This document shows, one piece after another, positions 33,124 through 42,463 of a stretch of DNA of 64,000 nucleotides. The first letter of the stretch is position 1. Each line of letters opens with the position of its first letter. The position numbers were made by a program, and so were the translations under genes. The stretch lies in the NCBI GenBank assembly GCA_938034415.1, contig CALHLE010000009.1:62001-126000 (forward strand). Reading direction: 5' to 3'. The notes below the pieces were generated by a model. The model ran no database searches, was not told the origin of the DNA, and saw only the letters and a program-made list of their open reading frames with translations. Source of the DNA: an uncultured Anaerolineae bacterium. GTDB taxonomy: Bacteria > Chloroflexota > Anaerolineae > J036 > Brachytrichaceae.

Positions 33124-33156
33124 AACAGGCTCCTCGAAGGAGCCTGTTTTGCTTTT
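33124..33156 (+). terminator. Intrinsic terminator of tRNA-Glu
   Basis: An 11-bp stem (33124-33134 with 33138-33148) with a CGA loop is followed by TTGCTTTT. Confidence 0.85.
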
Positions 33157-33352
33157 CCGATTGCGAAAGCGCCAACTTGCGCGGCTATTGAATAGGCCGC
33201 ACGCGGCGGCGACGATGCGTCCTGTCCGGTTGGCGAGTGTGCGGCTGACCGAATTTCTGTTGCTCGTGCTGCGCGCGTGATGTAACGTCCAAAGCGCAGG
33301 CAGTCATAATTGGCCGCGCGGTTAGGCGTTGGCGCGATGAGTGAGGTGTGCC

Positions 33353-34408
33353 ATGTACCGGAGAGTCCTCGTGCCTCTTGATGGTTCAACGCTGTCGAGC
33401 GCGGTGTTGCCTTGTGTCCGCCCGATCGCGCGATCTTTTGGCGCGTGCGTCGTGTTGATGCGCGTCGTCCCGGAGATCGGCATGCGCATCGGCACGCCGA
33501 CGCCGCCGAGCGATGCGCAGCTTGCAGCCCAGCCGGATGCGCCTCTCGAGACAGTTCCGCTGGAGATCGCGCGCTATGAAGCTGCTGCGCGCGAATATCT
33601 CGACCGCATCGCAGCCGAACTGGGTGCGGCGGGCATCGGGACCCGCACCCGCGTCGTGACCGGCCCTGTCGTCGAGGGCATTCTGGATGTGGCGAACGAA
33701 GAAGGCGCAGATTTGATCGCCATGTCCACGCACGGCCGAGGCGGTTTGGGCCGCTTCTTGTTGGGTAGCGTCGCCAGCCAAGTCGTCCATTACGCTAAAG
33801 CGCCGGTCCTCCTTGTGCGCGCCACGGCGAACGAGCAGGCGCCTGCAGAGTACAGCTACCGAAAAATTCTCGTGCCGCTCGATGGCTCGGATTTCTCGCA
33901 GGCTGTGCTGCCTCATGCGCGCGCGGTTGCCGCGCGCGTCGGGGCGCAGGTGATCCTACTGCAGGCTGTCCCGGAGCCCGAGACGGAGATGAGCGAGGCG
34001 CACTGGATGCTCACCTTTGGCGGCCCGGCGTCCATCGGCGAGGTGCCGGGCGAAGGCGGCCTGCGCCCCGGCATGGATCCGTCGGCGCGACGCCAGTGGG
34101 CCGAGTCTATTCGCGCCGAAATCGTTAGGCGCACCGAACATGAGATGGAAGCCGCGCAGAGCAGCCTTAATGCCGCGGCATCAGTCTTCAAATCGGCAGG
34201 CGTGCCGGTTGAGACGTTGGTTCAGCTTGGCCGACCCGCCGAGGTCATCCTCGATGTCGCGACGGCAAATGGGGTGGACATGATCGCAATGGCGACGCAC
34301 GGCCGCAGTGGCATCCAGCGCCTCTTGCTCGGCAGCATAGCTGACCGCATTGTGCGCCACGCGCACGCGCCGGTGTTGCTGGTGCGGCCGGAGTCTGCGG
34401 GCGCGTAA
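33353..34408 (+). CDS. Tandem universal stress protein
   Basis: The 351-residue protein contains two UspA domains (about 1-150 and 165-348). Each starts with a KILVPLDGS-like strand and ends with the ATP-binding loop: STHGRGGLGRFLLGS in the first and ATHGRSGIQRLLLGS in the second. Both loops look intact, so both halves probably bind ATP. Each domain carries an insertion after beta-2 rich in Pro and Glu. It stands alone; the 241-nt region upstream contains only the tRNA terminator and a possible CATAAT at 33304. Confidence 0.93.
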   Translation: MYRRVLVPLDGSTLSSAVLPCVRPIARSFGACVVLMRVVPEIGMRIGTPTPPSDAQLAAQPDAPLETVPLEIARYEAAAREYLDRIAAELGAAGIGTRTRVVTGPVVEGILDVANEEGADLIAMSTHGRGGLGRFLLGSVASQVVHYAKAPVLLVRATANEQAPAEYSYRKILVPLDGSDFSQAVLPHARAVAARVGAQVILLQAVPEPETEMSEAHWMLTFGGPASIGEVPGEGGLRPGMDPSARRQWAESIRAEIVRRTEHEMEAAQSSLNAAASVFKSAGVPVETLVQLGRPAEVILDVATANGVDMIAMATHGRSGIQRLLLGSIADRIVRHAHAPVLLVRPESAGA

Positions 34409-34530
34409 GCCGAAGGCCCGATGCCTCGCTAGTCCTCCGATGGTTTCTCTCCTCGGCGCAATGTAGCGGTTACGGCGCAGCGCCTGTTGTAGCCGCTGAG
34501 CTATCTCTTGCCGTCCGGAACAGCAGCGTT

Positions 34531-34559
34531 GGCGCGGTAGCGCCCCGTTGCAAAACGGG
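34531..34559. repeat. Two adjacent small hairpins upstream of the OppC remnant
   Basis: GGCGC-GGTA-GCGCC (34531-34544) is immediately followed by CCCGTT-GCAA-AACGGG (34544-34559). They lie exactly at the point where permease homology begins. The 150-nt region between the stress-protein gene and these hairpins shows nothing else. Confidence 0.4.
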
Positions 34560-34788
34560 CTATGTGATTCTTTACACCTCGGCGCTGAGCTTTCTCGGCC
34601 TGGGCGCACAGCGTCCGGAGCCGGAATGGGGGCTGATGCTCAACGACAGCCGGAAGTTCGTGCAAACGGCGCCGTGGACGATGTTCTATCCCGGCTTGGC
34701 GCTCACCGTGACCGTGCTGGCGTTCAATCTGCTAGGCGACGGCTTGCGCGACTACCTTGACCCGCGCTTGCGCGTGGGACGCGGGTGA
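34558..34788 (+). pseudogene. C-terminal remnant of a DppC/OppC-type ABC permease
   Basis: About 75 codons match the end of dipeptide/oligopeptide permeases: ALSFLGLGAQ, EWGLMLNDSR, the TAPW segment and LAFNLLGDGLRDYLDPRL. The upstream ~200 residues with the signal and EAA loop are missing, and the sequence before 34558 has no permease homology on any frame. No start codon with a ribosome-binding site is present. It is therefore a truncated gene rather than a small protein. Confidence 0.8.
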
Positions 34789-34892
34789 CTCGAATTCAGT
34801 GCAGTGGCCTCGGCGCGAGCTGCCATCGCGCGCAAGGGGGGTGAGGCATTCACGGTTGACCTGGGCGCGCAGCGGCCGCAGCGCTTTGGGTC

Positions 34893-34932
34893 GAAAAGCG
34901 AACATGCCGACTGTAGCAAAAGCCGGCATGTT
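34893..34932 (-). terminator. Probable terminator of the tRNA-Asp transcript
   Basis: On the minus strand AACATGCCG pairs with CGGCATGTT (9 bp, 14-nt loop; 34932-34901) and is followed by CGCTTTT. The T-run is short. Confidence 0.5.
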
Positions 34933-34940
34933 TCCATGAG

Positions 34941-35014
34941 CGGAAGCGACGGGATTCGAACCCGCGGTCTCTGCCTTGACAGGGCAGCGTGTTAGGCCTC
35001 TACACCACGCCTCC
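34941..35014 (-). tRNA. tRNA-Asp (GTC)
   Basis: The 74-nt cloverleaf has acceptor GGAGGCG/CGCTTCC with discriminator G, anticodon stem CTGCC/GGCAG around loop CTGTCAA (anticodon GTC) and T-loop TTCGAAT. CCA is not encoded. It lies 23 nt downstream of metW on the same strand but has its own promoter within the end of metW. Confidence 0.95.
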
Positions 35015-35036
35015 GAGCTATTGCCAGCGCATATCA

Positions 35037-35064
35037 ACTATACCATAGCCTGCGCCCGGCTCAA
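35037..35064 (-). promoter_or_regulatory. Promoter of tRNA-Asp nested in the 3' end of metW
   Basis: On the minus strand TTGAGC (35064-35059), a 16-nt spacer and TATAGT (35042-35037) are present. The -10 overlaps the metW stop codon. The start site would be about 15 nt before the tRNA. Confidence 0.6.
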
Positions 35065-35631
35065 GACGTAGATTGCGATGCGCGCTTGCCAGGTGGGGAA
35101 GGCGCGCACCGGCTTGTCGCCTGCAAATAATCGAACTGACTCGATCTTCGCTTGGACGCACGCCGCCAGCGCTTCAAATTGTGGCAGCGTTATCGCTCGA
35201 GCGCGTGCTTCGCCGGAGCACAAGTCGCCGCCGATGCCCTGACCGCGCAACATGCGCCAGCGCGTGCGCCAGTAGCCAGCGTTCTCGAACGAGATCACCG
35301 CGCGCTGACCCACACGCAACATCTCGTTCACCACTGGGGTTGGATGATCCAGGTAGGCTAGGGTTTGGCTGAGGATGACGTAGTCGAACGCGCCGTCGGG
35401 GTAGTCGGCCAGTCCTTCCTCGATGTTGCCTTGCCGCACCGATAGCCCGCGTGCGATGCAAGCCCGCACATTGGCTTCGCTCAATTCCACGCCGCGGGCC
35501 AGGACTTGACGCTCGTGTATCAGCCGCGCCAGCAACTCGCCGTCGCCGCAGCCCAGGTCGAGCACGCGGGCTTTGGGCGGGATCAGCGCGATGATGGCGT
35601 CGAGATCGGGACGTTTTCCGTTGAGGGTCAT
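35038..35631 (-). CDS. metW: Methionine biosynthesis protein MetW
   Basis: The 197-residue SAM-dependent methyltransferase-fold protein has motif I VLDLGCGDGELLARL and the MetW-specific VILSQTLAYLDHP and ISFENAGYWRTRWRML. MetW is commonly encoded beside metX and is thought to support homoserine O-acyltransferase function. It follows metX by 77 nt and is the last protein gene of the riboswitch-controlled operon. Confidence 0.94.
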   Translation of the reverse strand: MTLNGKRPDLDAIIALIPPKARVLDLGCGDGELLARLIHERQVLARGVELSEANVRACIARGLSVRQGNIEEGLADYPDGAFDYVILSQTLAYLDHPTPVVNEMLRVGQRAVISFENAGYWRTRWRMLRGQGIGGDLCSGEARARAITLPQFEALAACVQAKIESVRLFAGDKPVRAFPTWQARIAIYVLSRAQAMV

Positions 35632-35708
35632 CGGTATGCCTCTGCGAGGCGCGCATGCGCATGCCCATCGCGCACTTGCTCGGATTCCCCACTCCTAGAC
35701 TTCCATGG

Positions 35709-36821
<1,113 letters not shown>

Positions 36822-36837
36822 GATGTTGAATGAAGGG

Positions 36838-36868
36838 TTGCGGGGCAGCGACGAGCGCCGCCCCACAA
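36838..36868 (-). other. Intercistronic hairpin between metY and metX
   Basis: On the minus strand TTGTGGGGC can pair with GCCCCGCAA (9 bp with one G-T). There is no T-run. It could be a processing or stability element that sets the metX level relative to metY. Confidence 0.4.
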
Positions 36869-36894
36869 TCCCCAGACTTGCCGATCTGCCGGTG

Positions 36895-38223
36895 TTAGGC
36901 CGTCACGGCGTCCTTTTTGCGACCGTTGCTCACAGCCGCCACGGCTGCTTCCAGCGCCTGCTCGAGGTCCCAGATGATGTCGCGGATGTCCTCCAGGCCG
37001 ATGCTCAGGCGCACGAAGTCGTCGGTCACGCCGGTGGCCAGTTGCTCTTCGGGCGTCAGTTGCGAGTGCGTGGTGGTGGCGGGATGGATGGCCAGCGACT
37101 TGGCGTCGCCGATGTTGGCCAGGTGCGAGAACAGCTTCAGGTTGTTGATGAACTGCCGTCCGGCCTCGCGTCCGCCCTTGATGCCGAAGCCCACCAGCGC
37201 GGTTAACCCCCTGGGCGCCATGCGCTTGATCTTTTCATACTGCGGGTGGCTGGGCAGGCTGGGATGGATCACCCAAGAGACATGGGGGCTCTTTGATAGC
37301 CACTCGGCCACTGCGTTGGCGTTCTGGATGTGGCGCTCCATGCGGACGTGCAGCGTTTCCAGGCCGATGATGTTCAGGAAGGAGTTGAACGGGCTTTGCG
37401 ACGCGCCGATGTCGCGCAGCAGGGTCAAGCGCGCCTTGAGAATGTAGGCCGGCGCGCCAAGTTGGGAATATACCAGGCCGTGATAGCTGGGGTCGGGCTG
37501 GTTGAAGTAGGCGTCGTGGCGCCAGCTCTTGCTCCAGTCGAACTTGCCGGAATCCACGATGGCGCCGCCGATGCTGAGGCCATGGCCGCCGATGTATTTG
37601 GTCGTCGAATGCACCACGATATCGGCGCCCCACTCAATCGGTCGCAACAAGTAAGGCGTCGGCGTGGTGTTGTCAATGATCAGCGGCAGGCTGTTCTCGT
37701 GCGCAATGGCCGCTACCTCTTCAAAGGGGAAGATGTCGAGCTTGGGGTTGCCGACCGATTCGCCGTAGATGGCCTTGGTGTTGGGTCGGATGGCTCGGCG
37801 AAAGTTCTCCGGATCAGTCGGATCCACAAACGTCACCTCGATGCCGAGCTTGGGGAGCGTGTAGTGGAAGAGGTTGTAAGTGCCACCATAAAGTGACGCC
37901 GAGCTGACGATGTGGTCGCCGGACTGGGCGAGGTTGAGGATGGCGAATGTCTCCGCTGCCTGGCCGGATGCCGTCACCAGCGCGCCGACGCCGCCTTCGA
38001 GCGCAGCCAGCCGTTGTTCGACGACGTCATTGGTCGGGTTCATGATGCGCGTGTAGATGTTGCCGAATTCTTTCAGCCCGAACAGATTGGCTGCGTGGTC
38101 GGTGTCGCGGAACTGGTATGACGTGGTCTGATAGATCGGCACCGCGCGCGCGTTCGTCGTCGGGTCGGGCCTGGTTCCCGCGTGCAGGACTTGGGTGTCG
38201 AAGTGGAAGGTATGGTTAGACAT
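36895..38223 (-). CDS. metY: O-acetylhomoserine sulfhydrylase
   Basis: This PLP enzyme condenses O-acetylhomoserine with sulfide to give homocysteine. The 442-residue length, typical of MetY rather than ~380-residue MetB/MetZ, and the motifs YTRIMNPTNDVVEQRLAALE and HSTTKYIGGHG (PLP Lys209) support the call. The ATG at 38223 follows an AAGGAGAAG ribosome-binding site. It is the first gene of metY-metX-metW and lies directly behind a SAM-I riboswitch, so it should be shut off when SAM is high. Confidence 0.96.
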   Translation of the reverse strand: MSNHTFHFDTQVLHAGTRPDPTTNARAVPIYQTTSYQFRDTDHAANLFGLKEFGNIYTRIMNPTNDVVEQRLAALEGGVGALVTASGQAAETFAILNLAQSGDHIVSSASLYGGTYNLFHYTLPKLGIEVTFVDPTDPENFRRAIRPNTKAIYGESVGNPKLDIFPFEEVAAIAHENSLPLIIDNTTPTPYLLRPIEWGADIVVHSTTKYIGGHGLSIGGAIVDSGKFDWSKSWRHDAYFNQPDPSYHGLVYSQLGAPAYILKARLTLLRDIGASQSPFNSFLNIIGLETLHVRMERHIQNANAVAEWLSKSPHVSWVIHPSLPSHPQYEKIKRMAPRGLTALVGFGIKGGREAGRQFINNLKLFSHLANIGDAKSLAIHPATTTHSQLTPEEQLATGVTDDFVRLSIGLEDIRDIIWDLEQALEAAVAAVSNGRKKDAVTA

Positions 38224-38251
38224 AGTTGATCTTGCTTCTCCTTTGTCTGTG

Positions 38252-38298
38252 TGCGTATTGCATAGCCGATTTGCGCGACGCGCATCACGCAATACGCA
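38252..38298 (-). other. Long hairpin just upstream of the metY ribosome-binding site
   Basis: TGCGTATTGC and GCAATACGCA form a perfect 10-bp stem with a 27-nt loop (38252-38261 with 38289-38298). On the transcript it ends about ten bases before AAGGAG. No T-run follows, so it is not a terminator; it may affect metY translation. Confidence 0.5.
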
Positions 38299-38316
38299 AC
38301 CGCAATGCGCGCAGCG

Positions 38317-38356
38317 GAAAAGTGAATTGCCCTCTTGCGCGGTAAGACAAGAGGGC
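38317..38356 (-). terminator. Riboswitch-controlled terminator hairpin
   Basis: On the transcript GCCCTCTTG pairs with CAAGAGGGC (9 bp, 10-nt loop; 38356-38329), followed by AATTCACTTTT. The 5' half contains CCTCTT, which can instead pair with GAGAGG of the aptamer's last strand, giving an antiterminator. The T-run is weak. Confidence 0.6.
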
Positions 38357-38376
38357 GTAACTGGTGTTGCCGCCTC

Positions 38377-38536
<160 letters not shown>

Positions 38537-38574
38537 CGCGATCGGGCGATATTCGCTTTTCTGAACGGCTACAG

Positions 38575-38603
38575 AGGATAGCGAGCTGCGAACTTCTTGT
38601 CAA
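38575..38603 (-). promoter_or_regulatory. Promoter of the metYXW operon
   Basis: A consensus TTGACA (38603-38598), a 17-nt spacer and TATCCT (38580-38575) are followed about 40 nt later by the start of the SAM aptamer. Confidence 0.7.
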
Positions 38604-38624
38604 GCCCCAATTCACAAGTAGAAT
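38597..38624 (+). promoter_or_regulatory. Promoter of the membrane-protein gene, overlapping the met promoter
   Basis: TTGTCA (38597-38602), a 16-nt spacer and TAGAAT (38619-38624) precede the ATG at 38633 by eight bases. Its -35 box is the same DNA as the met operon's -35 read on the other strand. Confidence 0.6.
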
Positions 38625-38632
38625 CGCATATT

Positions 38633-39853
38633 ATGAACGACGCTTCGGGCTTCAATCGCTGGTTCATCGTCACCGTCGCTCTGGTCGTCGGGTTTCTCAT
38701 CGGCATCGCCTGCGCCGCCTATCTGGCCTATGCCTGGGTGCCGGCCGACATCATCCTGCGCGATGCGCCACCGCGCTTGTTGCGCTTCGATCCCGCCGGC
38801 GAACGGCCCGACTATCGCGATGTCTATGTGGCCCGCGTTGCGGCGCGCTATGCGCTAGCCTTGCAGGCTGAGCAGCCCGAGGCTGCCTTGCTCCAAGCGC
38901 AGCAGGCGTTGGGGGTGACGACAGGCGATGCCACGCCGCTCGAAGCGTTGGCGATGGCGCGCAGCGCCGAGCAGGCCGCGCGCAACGAGAATGCTCGCGA
39001 AGGCGCCGACCCCAACCAGGGATGGTTCACGTTGGCGGATCAGAATAACCTCGCTTTGCTGGCTGAGCGTCTGGAGCAAGTGAAGGATCAAAAGCCGGTC
39101 ATCGCCCAGTCGGTGATCGAGGCGCGCCGGAATGCGGCGTTGTTCGGCGGGGTGCTGCTGCTGTTGTGGATTGCCCTGCTGACCGGCCTGCTGCTGCTCG
39201 TCGTGAATTGGCTCAAGCCTGCGCCGACGGCGGCCGCCGCCGCGCCGGTGGGCGCGCCCCGTGTTGACCGCGAGGCCGAAGTGCGTCCGGCGACCGTGGT
39301 CAACGTCAACGTCGGCGATGGGCAGGCTGCCGTGGCGGCGCCGGCGGCCGCGCCCACCGAGCCTGGCGTTATTCCCACGCTCTACTCGCCTTCGCCGGTG
39401 CGCGTCGGTTCACCGTTGCCCGGCGAGTCGCTTATCAACACCTTCCACGCCGTTTATGAGCATGGCAATGAGAACTTCGATGAGGGGTTTCAGATTAGCG
39501 CGACCAGCGGTGAACTGATCGGCGAGTGCGGCGCATCGGTCGCCGACCGCGTCAGCTTGACGTCGCCCTCGCGGGTAACGGCGCTGGCGATTTGGACGTT
39601 CGATAAGAACGACTTCCATAGCACGACTAAGGTGATGCTTACCCCATACGCCTATCGCAACAACGTGATGCGCAGCAAGCTGGCGGCGCGCGGGGAGCTG
39701 GTGCAGGCGGGGCCGGGCATCTTCGAGATCGCCACCTCGACGTTGCGCGTCGAAGTCGAGGTGCGCAACCTGCAATTGCTGCCGCTCGACGGCGATCCCG
39801 ATGGCTACTTCCAGCGAGCGGAATTGGAGTTCCGCGTATACAAGAAACCATGA
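38633..39853 (+). CDS. Two-helix membrane protein of unknown function
   Basis: This 406-residue protein is not recognised. Membrane helices are at about 9-35 and 170-193. The ~135-residue loop between them is Ala-rich, helical and repeat-like. It is followed by an Ala/Pro linker (195-265) and a C-terminal domain (about 270-406) that looks all-beta (YEHGNENFDEGFQI, VTALAIWTFDKNDFHST, FEIATSTLRVEVEVRNLQLL). The gene leads a plus-strand cluster with a GNAT, an amidase and an L,D-transpeptidase, so an envelope role is likely (inference). It has a leaderless-type promoter. Confidence 0.8.
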   Translation: MNDASGFNRWFIVTVALVVGFLIGIACAAYLAYAWVPADIILRDAPPRLLRFDPAGERPDYRDVYVARVAARYALALQAEQPEAALLQAQQALGVTTGDATPLEALAMARSAEQAARNENAREGADPNQGWFTLADQNNLALLAERLEQVKDQKPVIAQSVIEARRNAALFGGVLLLLWIALLTGLLLLVVNWLKPAPTAAAAAPVGAPRVDREAEVRPATVVNVNVGDGQAAVAAPAAAPTEPGVIPTLYSPSPVRVGSPLPGESLINTFHAVYEHGNENFDEGFQISATSGELIGECGASVADRVSLTSPSRVTALAIWTFDKNDFHSTTKVMLTPYAYRNNVMRSKLAARGELVQAGPGIFEIATSTLRVEVEVRNLQLLPLDGDPDGYFQRAELEFRVYKKP

Positions 39854-40733
39854 TCTCGGCGCGCTGGCCGCGCGCGGCGCGTGGCTCTCGCGTCTGCAGC
39901 GCGCGCGGCGCATCCTCGATCGCCTCGATTGGTGGCACGTGGATGAGTGGATCGCCAGCGACCTGTGGTCGTTTGACGATGGCGACGCCGCGCTCCTGCT
40001 CACGCCGCTCGATCTGTCCGAGGCCGATGCGCTCGATGCGACATGCGCCGGCGTGGCCTGGTTGCGCTGGTGCGCCGTTGCCGATGGCCGGTCTCCGGCG
40101 GCCCACTTGGCTAATGTGTTTGGCGAAGCCGAGGCGCGCCTGGCGTCGCGCGGCGCGCGCGAGGTGTGGTGCGTCGTTCATTCGTCTGAATGGATCAAGC
40201 CTTATCTGCGCGATCTGGGCTACCGCGTTGTCGAGCAATTGCTCACCTTCCAGATCGCGCCATGGCGTGTGTCGAATGCGCCGCTGCGCCTCACCGGATT
40301 GCAGGTGCGCCCGGCGCACGCAGCCGATCTCGAAGCGCTATGCGCGTTGGATGCGCGCGCCTTCGATGAGCCATGGCGCTATGCGCCTGCGCTGATGCGG
40401 CGTGCGGTGGCGCGGGCGTTTGCCACTACGGTGGCCTTGTATGGCGGGTCGCCGGTCGGCTATGCGTGTGCGGTTCTGCATGAGGGGAATGGTCACGTCG
40501 TGCGGTTGGCCGTTCAGCCGGAACTGCGCCGTCGGGGAATCGGCGCGGAGTTGCTGTGCGACGTGGTGATGCGGCTGGCGCGGGCCGGCGCGCGCGTGGT
40601 CTCGCTCAACACGCAGGCCGGCAATTACGCGGCGCAGCGGCTGTATCGTCGGCTGGGGTTCGCGCCGGTGGGCGAGAAGCTGACGGTCATGCGTAAAGTG
40701 CTCGCGCGCGAAGCAATGGGAGGGACGGCGTGA
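39801..40733 (+). CDS. GNAT family acetyltransferase
   Basis: The ~310-residue protein has a C-terminal GNAT domain (about 165-300) with the acetyl-CoA loop VRLAVQPELRRRGIGAELL and the final strand NYAAQRLYRRLGFAPVGEKL. The N-terminal ~150 residues resemble a degenerate second acetyltransferase-like fold. The start overlaps the preceding gene by 53 bases if ATG 39801 is used; a later GTG near 39940 is possible but would remove part of the fold. It overlaps the next gene by GTGA, so the two are coupled. The acceptor is unknown. Confidence 0.82.
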   Translation: MATSSERNWSSAYTRNHDLGALAARGAWLSRLQRARRILDRLDWWHVDEWIASDLWSFDDGDAALLLTPLDLSEADALDATCAGVAWLRWCAVADGRSPAAHLANVFGEAEARLASRGAREVWCVVHSSEWIKPYLRDLGYRVVEQLLTFQIAPWRVSNAPLRLTGLQVRPAHAADLEALCALDARAFDEPWRYAPALMRRAVARAFATTVALYGGSPVGYACAVLHEGNGHVVRLAVQPELRRRGIGAELLCDVVMRLARAGARVVSLNTQAGNYAAQRLYRRLGFAPVGEKLTVMRKVLAREAMGGTA

Positions 40734-41611
40734 AGCGTGCTCCGACGCATAAGCCCGCCAAGGACCAGCGCGTGCAGCGCAGCAGCATCCGTCGCGCCCA
40801 AGCCGCCGGCAAAAGCCGGGCGCGCGCGCAGTCGCGGCAGGTAGCTGCTGCCGGCGCCGCCAGCACGCCAGAGCATGAGACAGCGGCTATCTTTCCGCGC
40901 GTGGCGCGGCGCCGGTTTATCGGGCTGATGATGGCGATTGCGCTTGCCGGCCTGGCGATCATCGCGCTGCAGAATGCGCCGCGCTGGCTGTCGGCAGCCA
41001 CGCAGGCGCAAGCTACAGCCGATGCAGCGCTGCTCGAAGCGACGCGCAGCGCCGCCGTTGCGACGCAGGATGCGGCGCGCATCGGCATCGTCAGCGGTCA
41101 TCGCGGCCACGACAGCGGTGCCGTGTGCGACGATGGCTTGACTGAGGCGACGCTGAATTTTGCGCATGCGACTCGCGTGGCCGAAGTGCTGCGCGCCGAA
41201 GGCTACATCGTGGATGTGCTGGATGAGTTTGATCCTCGGTTGCGCGGCTATCGGGCGCGCGCCTTGCTCAGCATCCATGCCGACTCGTGCGCGCGCATTA
41301 ACGACTTGGCCACCGGCTTCAAGGTGGCGCGCGCTGCGCACAGTCGAGCGCCGGATGAGTCGGATCGCCTGGTCGCTTGTTTGACGGCGCGTTATGGGTC
41401 GCGCACCGGCCTGCGCTTCCACGCCAACACTGTCACGCGCGACATGACGCAGTATCACGCCTTTGATGAGATTGCGCCTGAGACGCCGGCCGCTATCATC
41501 GAAACCGGTTTCATGTACCTCGACCGGCCGTTGCTGGAAGGCCGGCCGCAGGTGGTGGCCCAGGGCATCGTCGAGGGACTGCTGTGTTTTCTGCGCGGCG
41601 AGACCCCATGA
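40730..41611 (+). CDS. N-acetylmuramoyl-L-alanine amidase (Amidase_3 family)
   Basis: The protein should cut the amide bond between MurNAc and L-Ala in peptidoglycan. It has a basic cytoplasmic tail, a single membrane anchor (about 62-80) and an extracellular amidase domain. Zinc-site elements visible are His in SGHRGHDSGAVC, the Glu in DGLTEATLNFAHA, the His in LLSIHADSC, and the catalytic Glu in AAIIETGFM. The start is GTG overlapping the GNAT stop (GTGA). It lies just before an L,D-transpeptidase gene, forming a wall-remodelling pair. Confidence 0.88.
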   Translation: MKRAPTHKPAKDQRVQRSSIRRAQAAGKSRARAQSRQVAAAGAASTPEHETAAIFPRVARRRFIGLMMAIALAGLAIIALQNAPRWLSAATQAQATADAALLEATRSAAVATQDAARIGIVSGHRGHDSGAVCDDGLTEATLNFAHATRVAEVLRAEGYIVDVLDEFDPRLRGYRARALLSIHADSCARINDLATGFKVARAAHSRAPDESDRLVACLTARYGSRTGLRFHANTVTRDMTQYHAFDEIAPETPAAIIETGFMYLDRPLLEGRPQVVAQGIVEGLLCFLRGETP

Positions 41612-41677
41612 GATAGGCGAAGCCCGTTGCTTTGATTCTGAATCCGCATAGTTCGGTCTACAATCCTGTTGTCGGCG

Positions 41678-42463
41678 ATGGCGTTTCTCGGAAGGCTGCT
41701 GCGATTGGTTGCGCTGTGCGTGATGATGGCGCTGCTGTTGGCCGCTATTCCGCTGGTTGTCTCGGCGGAACGCCGGGCGCAGCCGGTAGCCCAGCCCTTG
41801 GCCCGCGAAACCGCGCAGCCTCAACCCCGACAGGTCGCAGCGTCAGAAAGCGCCCGCCCCGCTGCTGCGGCGCAAATCCCAGTCGCCGCCCCGACGGTTC
41901 CGGCCACCCCATCGCCGCGCGTTGCGGTTGTAGGCGCGATACAGCCGCCTGCGCAGGTCGTCGCCGCCGTTCCAACTGCCCCATCGCCGCGCACTACGTT
42001 TGTGGCGCAAGCGCCGGTTCAGCCCGTCAACGTCCAACCGGCGGTTGCTGCATCCTTGCCGCAAGATGCGCCGGCCAAGGCGGTATACGATGCGAATACC
42101 GCGCCAATGCGCCGGGGGAAGTGGATCGAGGTAATCCTGGCGGAGCAGCGGCTGATCGCCTGGGAGGATGGTCGAATGGTGATGACGACGCTGGTCTCGA
42201 CCGGGGCGCAAGATACGCCGACGGTTCGCGGCGTCTTTCGCATCTACCGCAAACTTGATTCGCAACACATGCGGGGCAGAGGTTACGATTTGCCCAACGT
42301 GCCGTATGTGATGTACTTCAAGGGCAGTTACGCCATGCACGGCACGTATTGGCACAACAATTTTGGCCAGCCCATGAGTCACGGCTGCGTCAACATCCCT
42401 ACCGGCAAGGCCGCCTGGTTGTACGGCTGGGCGCCGCTGGGCACGGTCGTGGTGGTGCGTTGA
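41678..42463 (+). CDS. L,D-transpeptidase (YkuD) with signal anchor
   Basis: YkuD enzymes make 3-3 cross-links or attach proteins to peptidoglycan. The 261-residue protein has an N-terminal signal/anchor (residues 5-28), a long Ala/Pro/Gln-rich spacer (about 30-130) that could span the wall, and a YkuD domain with the signature HGTYWHNNFGQPMSHGCVNI, giving the catalytic Cys and His. TACAAT at 41659-41664 is a candidate -10. An in-frame TTG at 41669 is an alternative start. It overlaps the next gene's putative TTG start by four bases. Confidence 0.93.
   Translation: MAFLGRLLRLVALCVMMALLLAAIPLVVSAERRAQPVAQPLARETAQPQPRQVAASESARPAAAAQIPVAAPTVPATPSPRVAVVGAIQPPAQVVAAVPTAPSPRTTFVAQAPVQPVNVQPAVAASLPQDAPAKAVYDANTAPMRRGKWIEVILAEQRLIAWEDGRMVMTTLVSTGAQDTPTVRGVFRIYRKLDSQHMRGRGYDLPNVPYVMYFKGSYAMHGTYWHNNFGQPMSHGCVNIPTGKAAWLYGWAPLGTVVVVR

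Noticed and set aside
34564..34788. A small 74-residue membrane protein
   Set aside because: The sequence matches only the last part of long OppC/DppC permeases and lacks a start signal, so it is better described as a pseudogene.
39850..40395. An ATG overlapping the stop of the membrane-protein gene (ATGA), which might have been the start of the next gene
   Set aside because: That frame gives an Arg/Ser-rich product without a fold, while the frame starting at 39801 carries a complete GNAT domain; no frameshift is needed.
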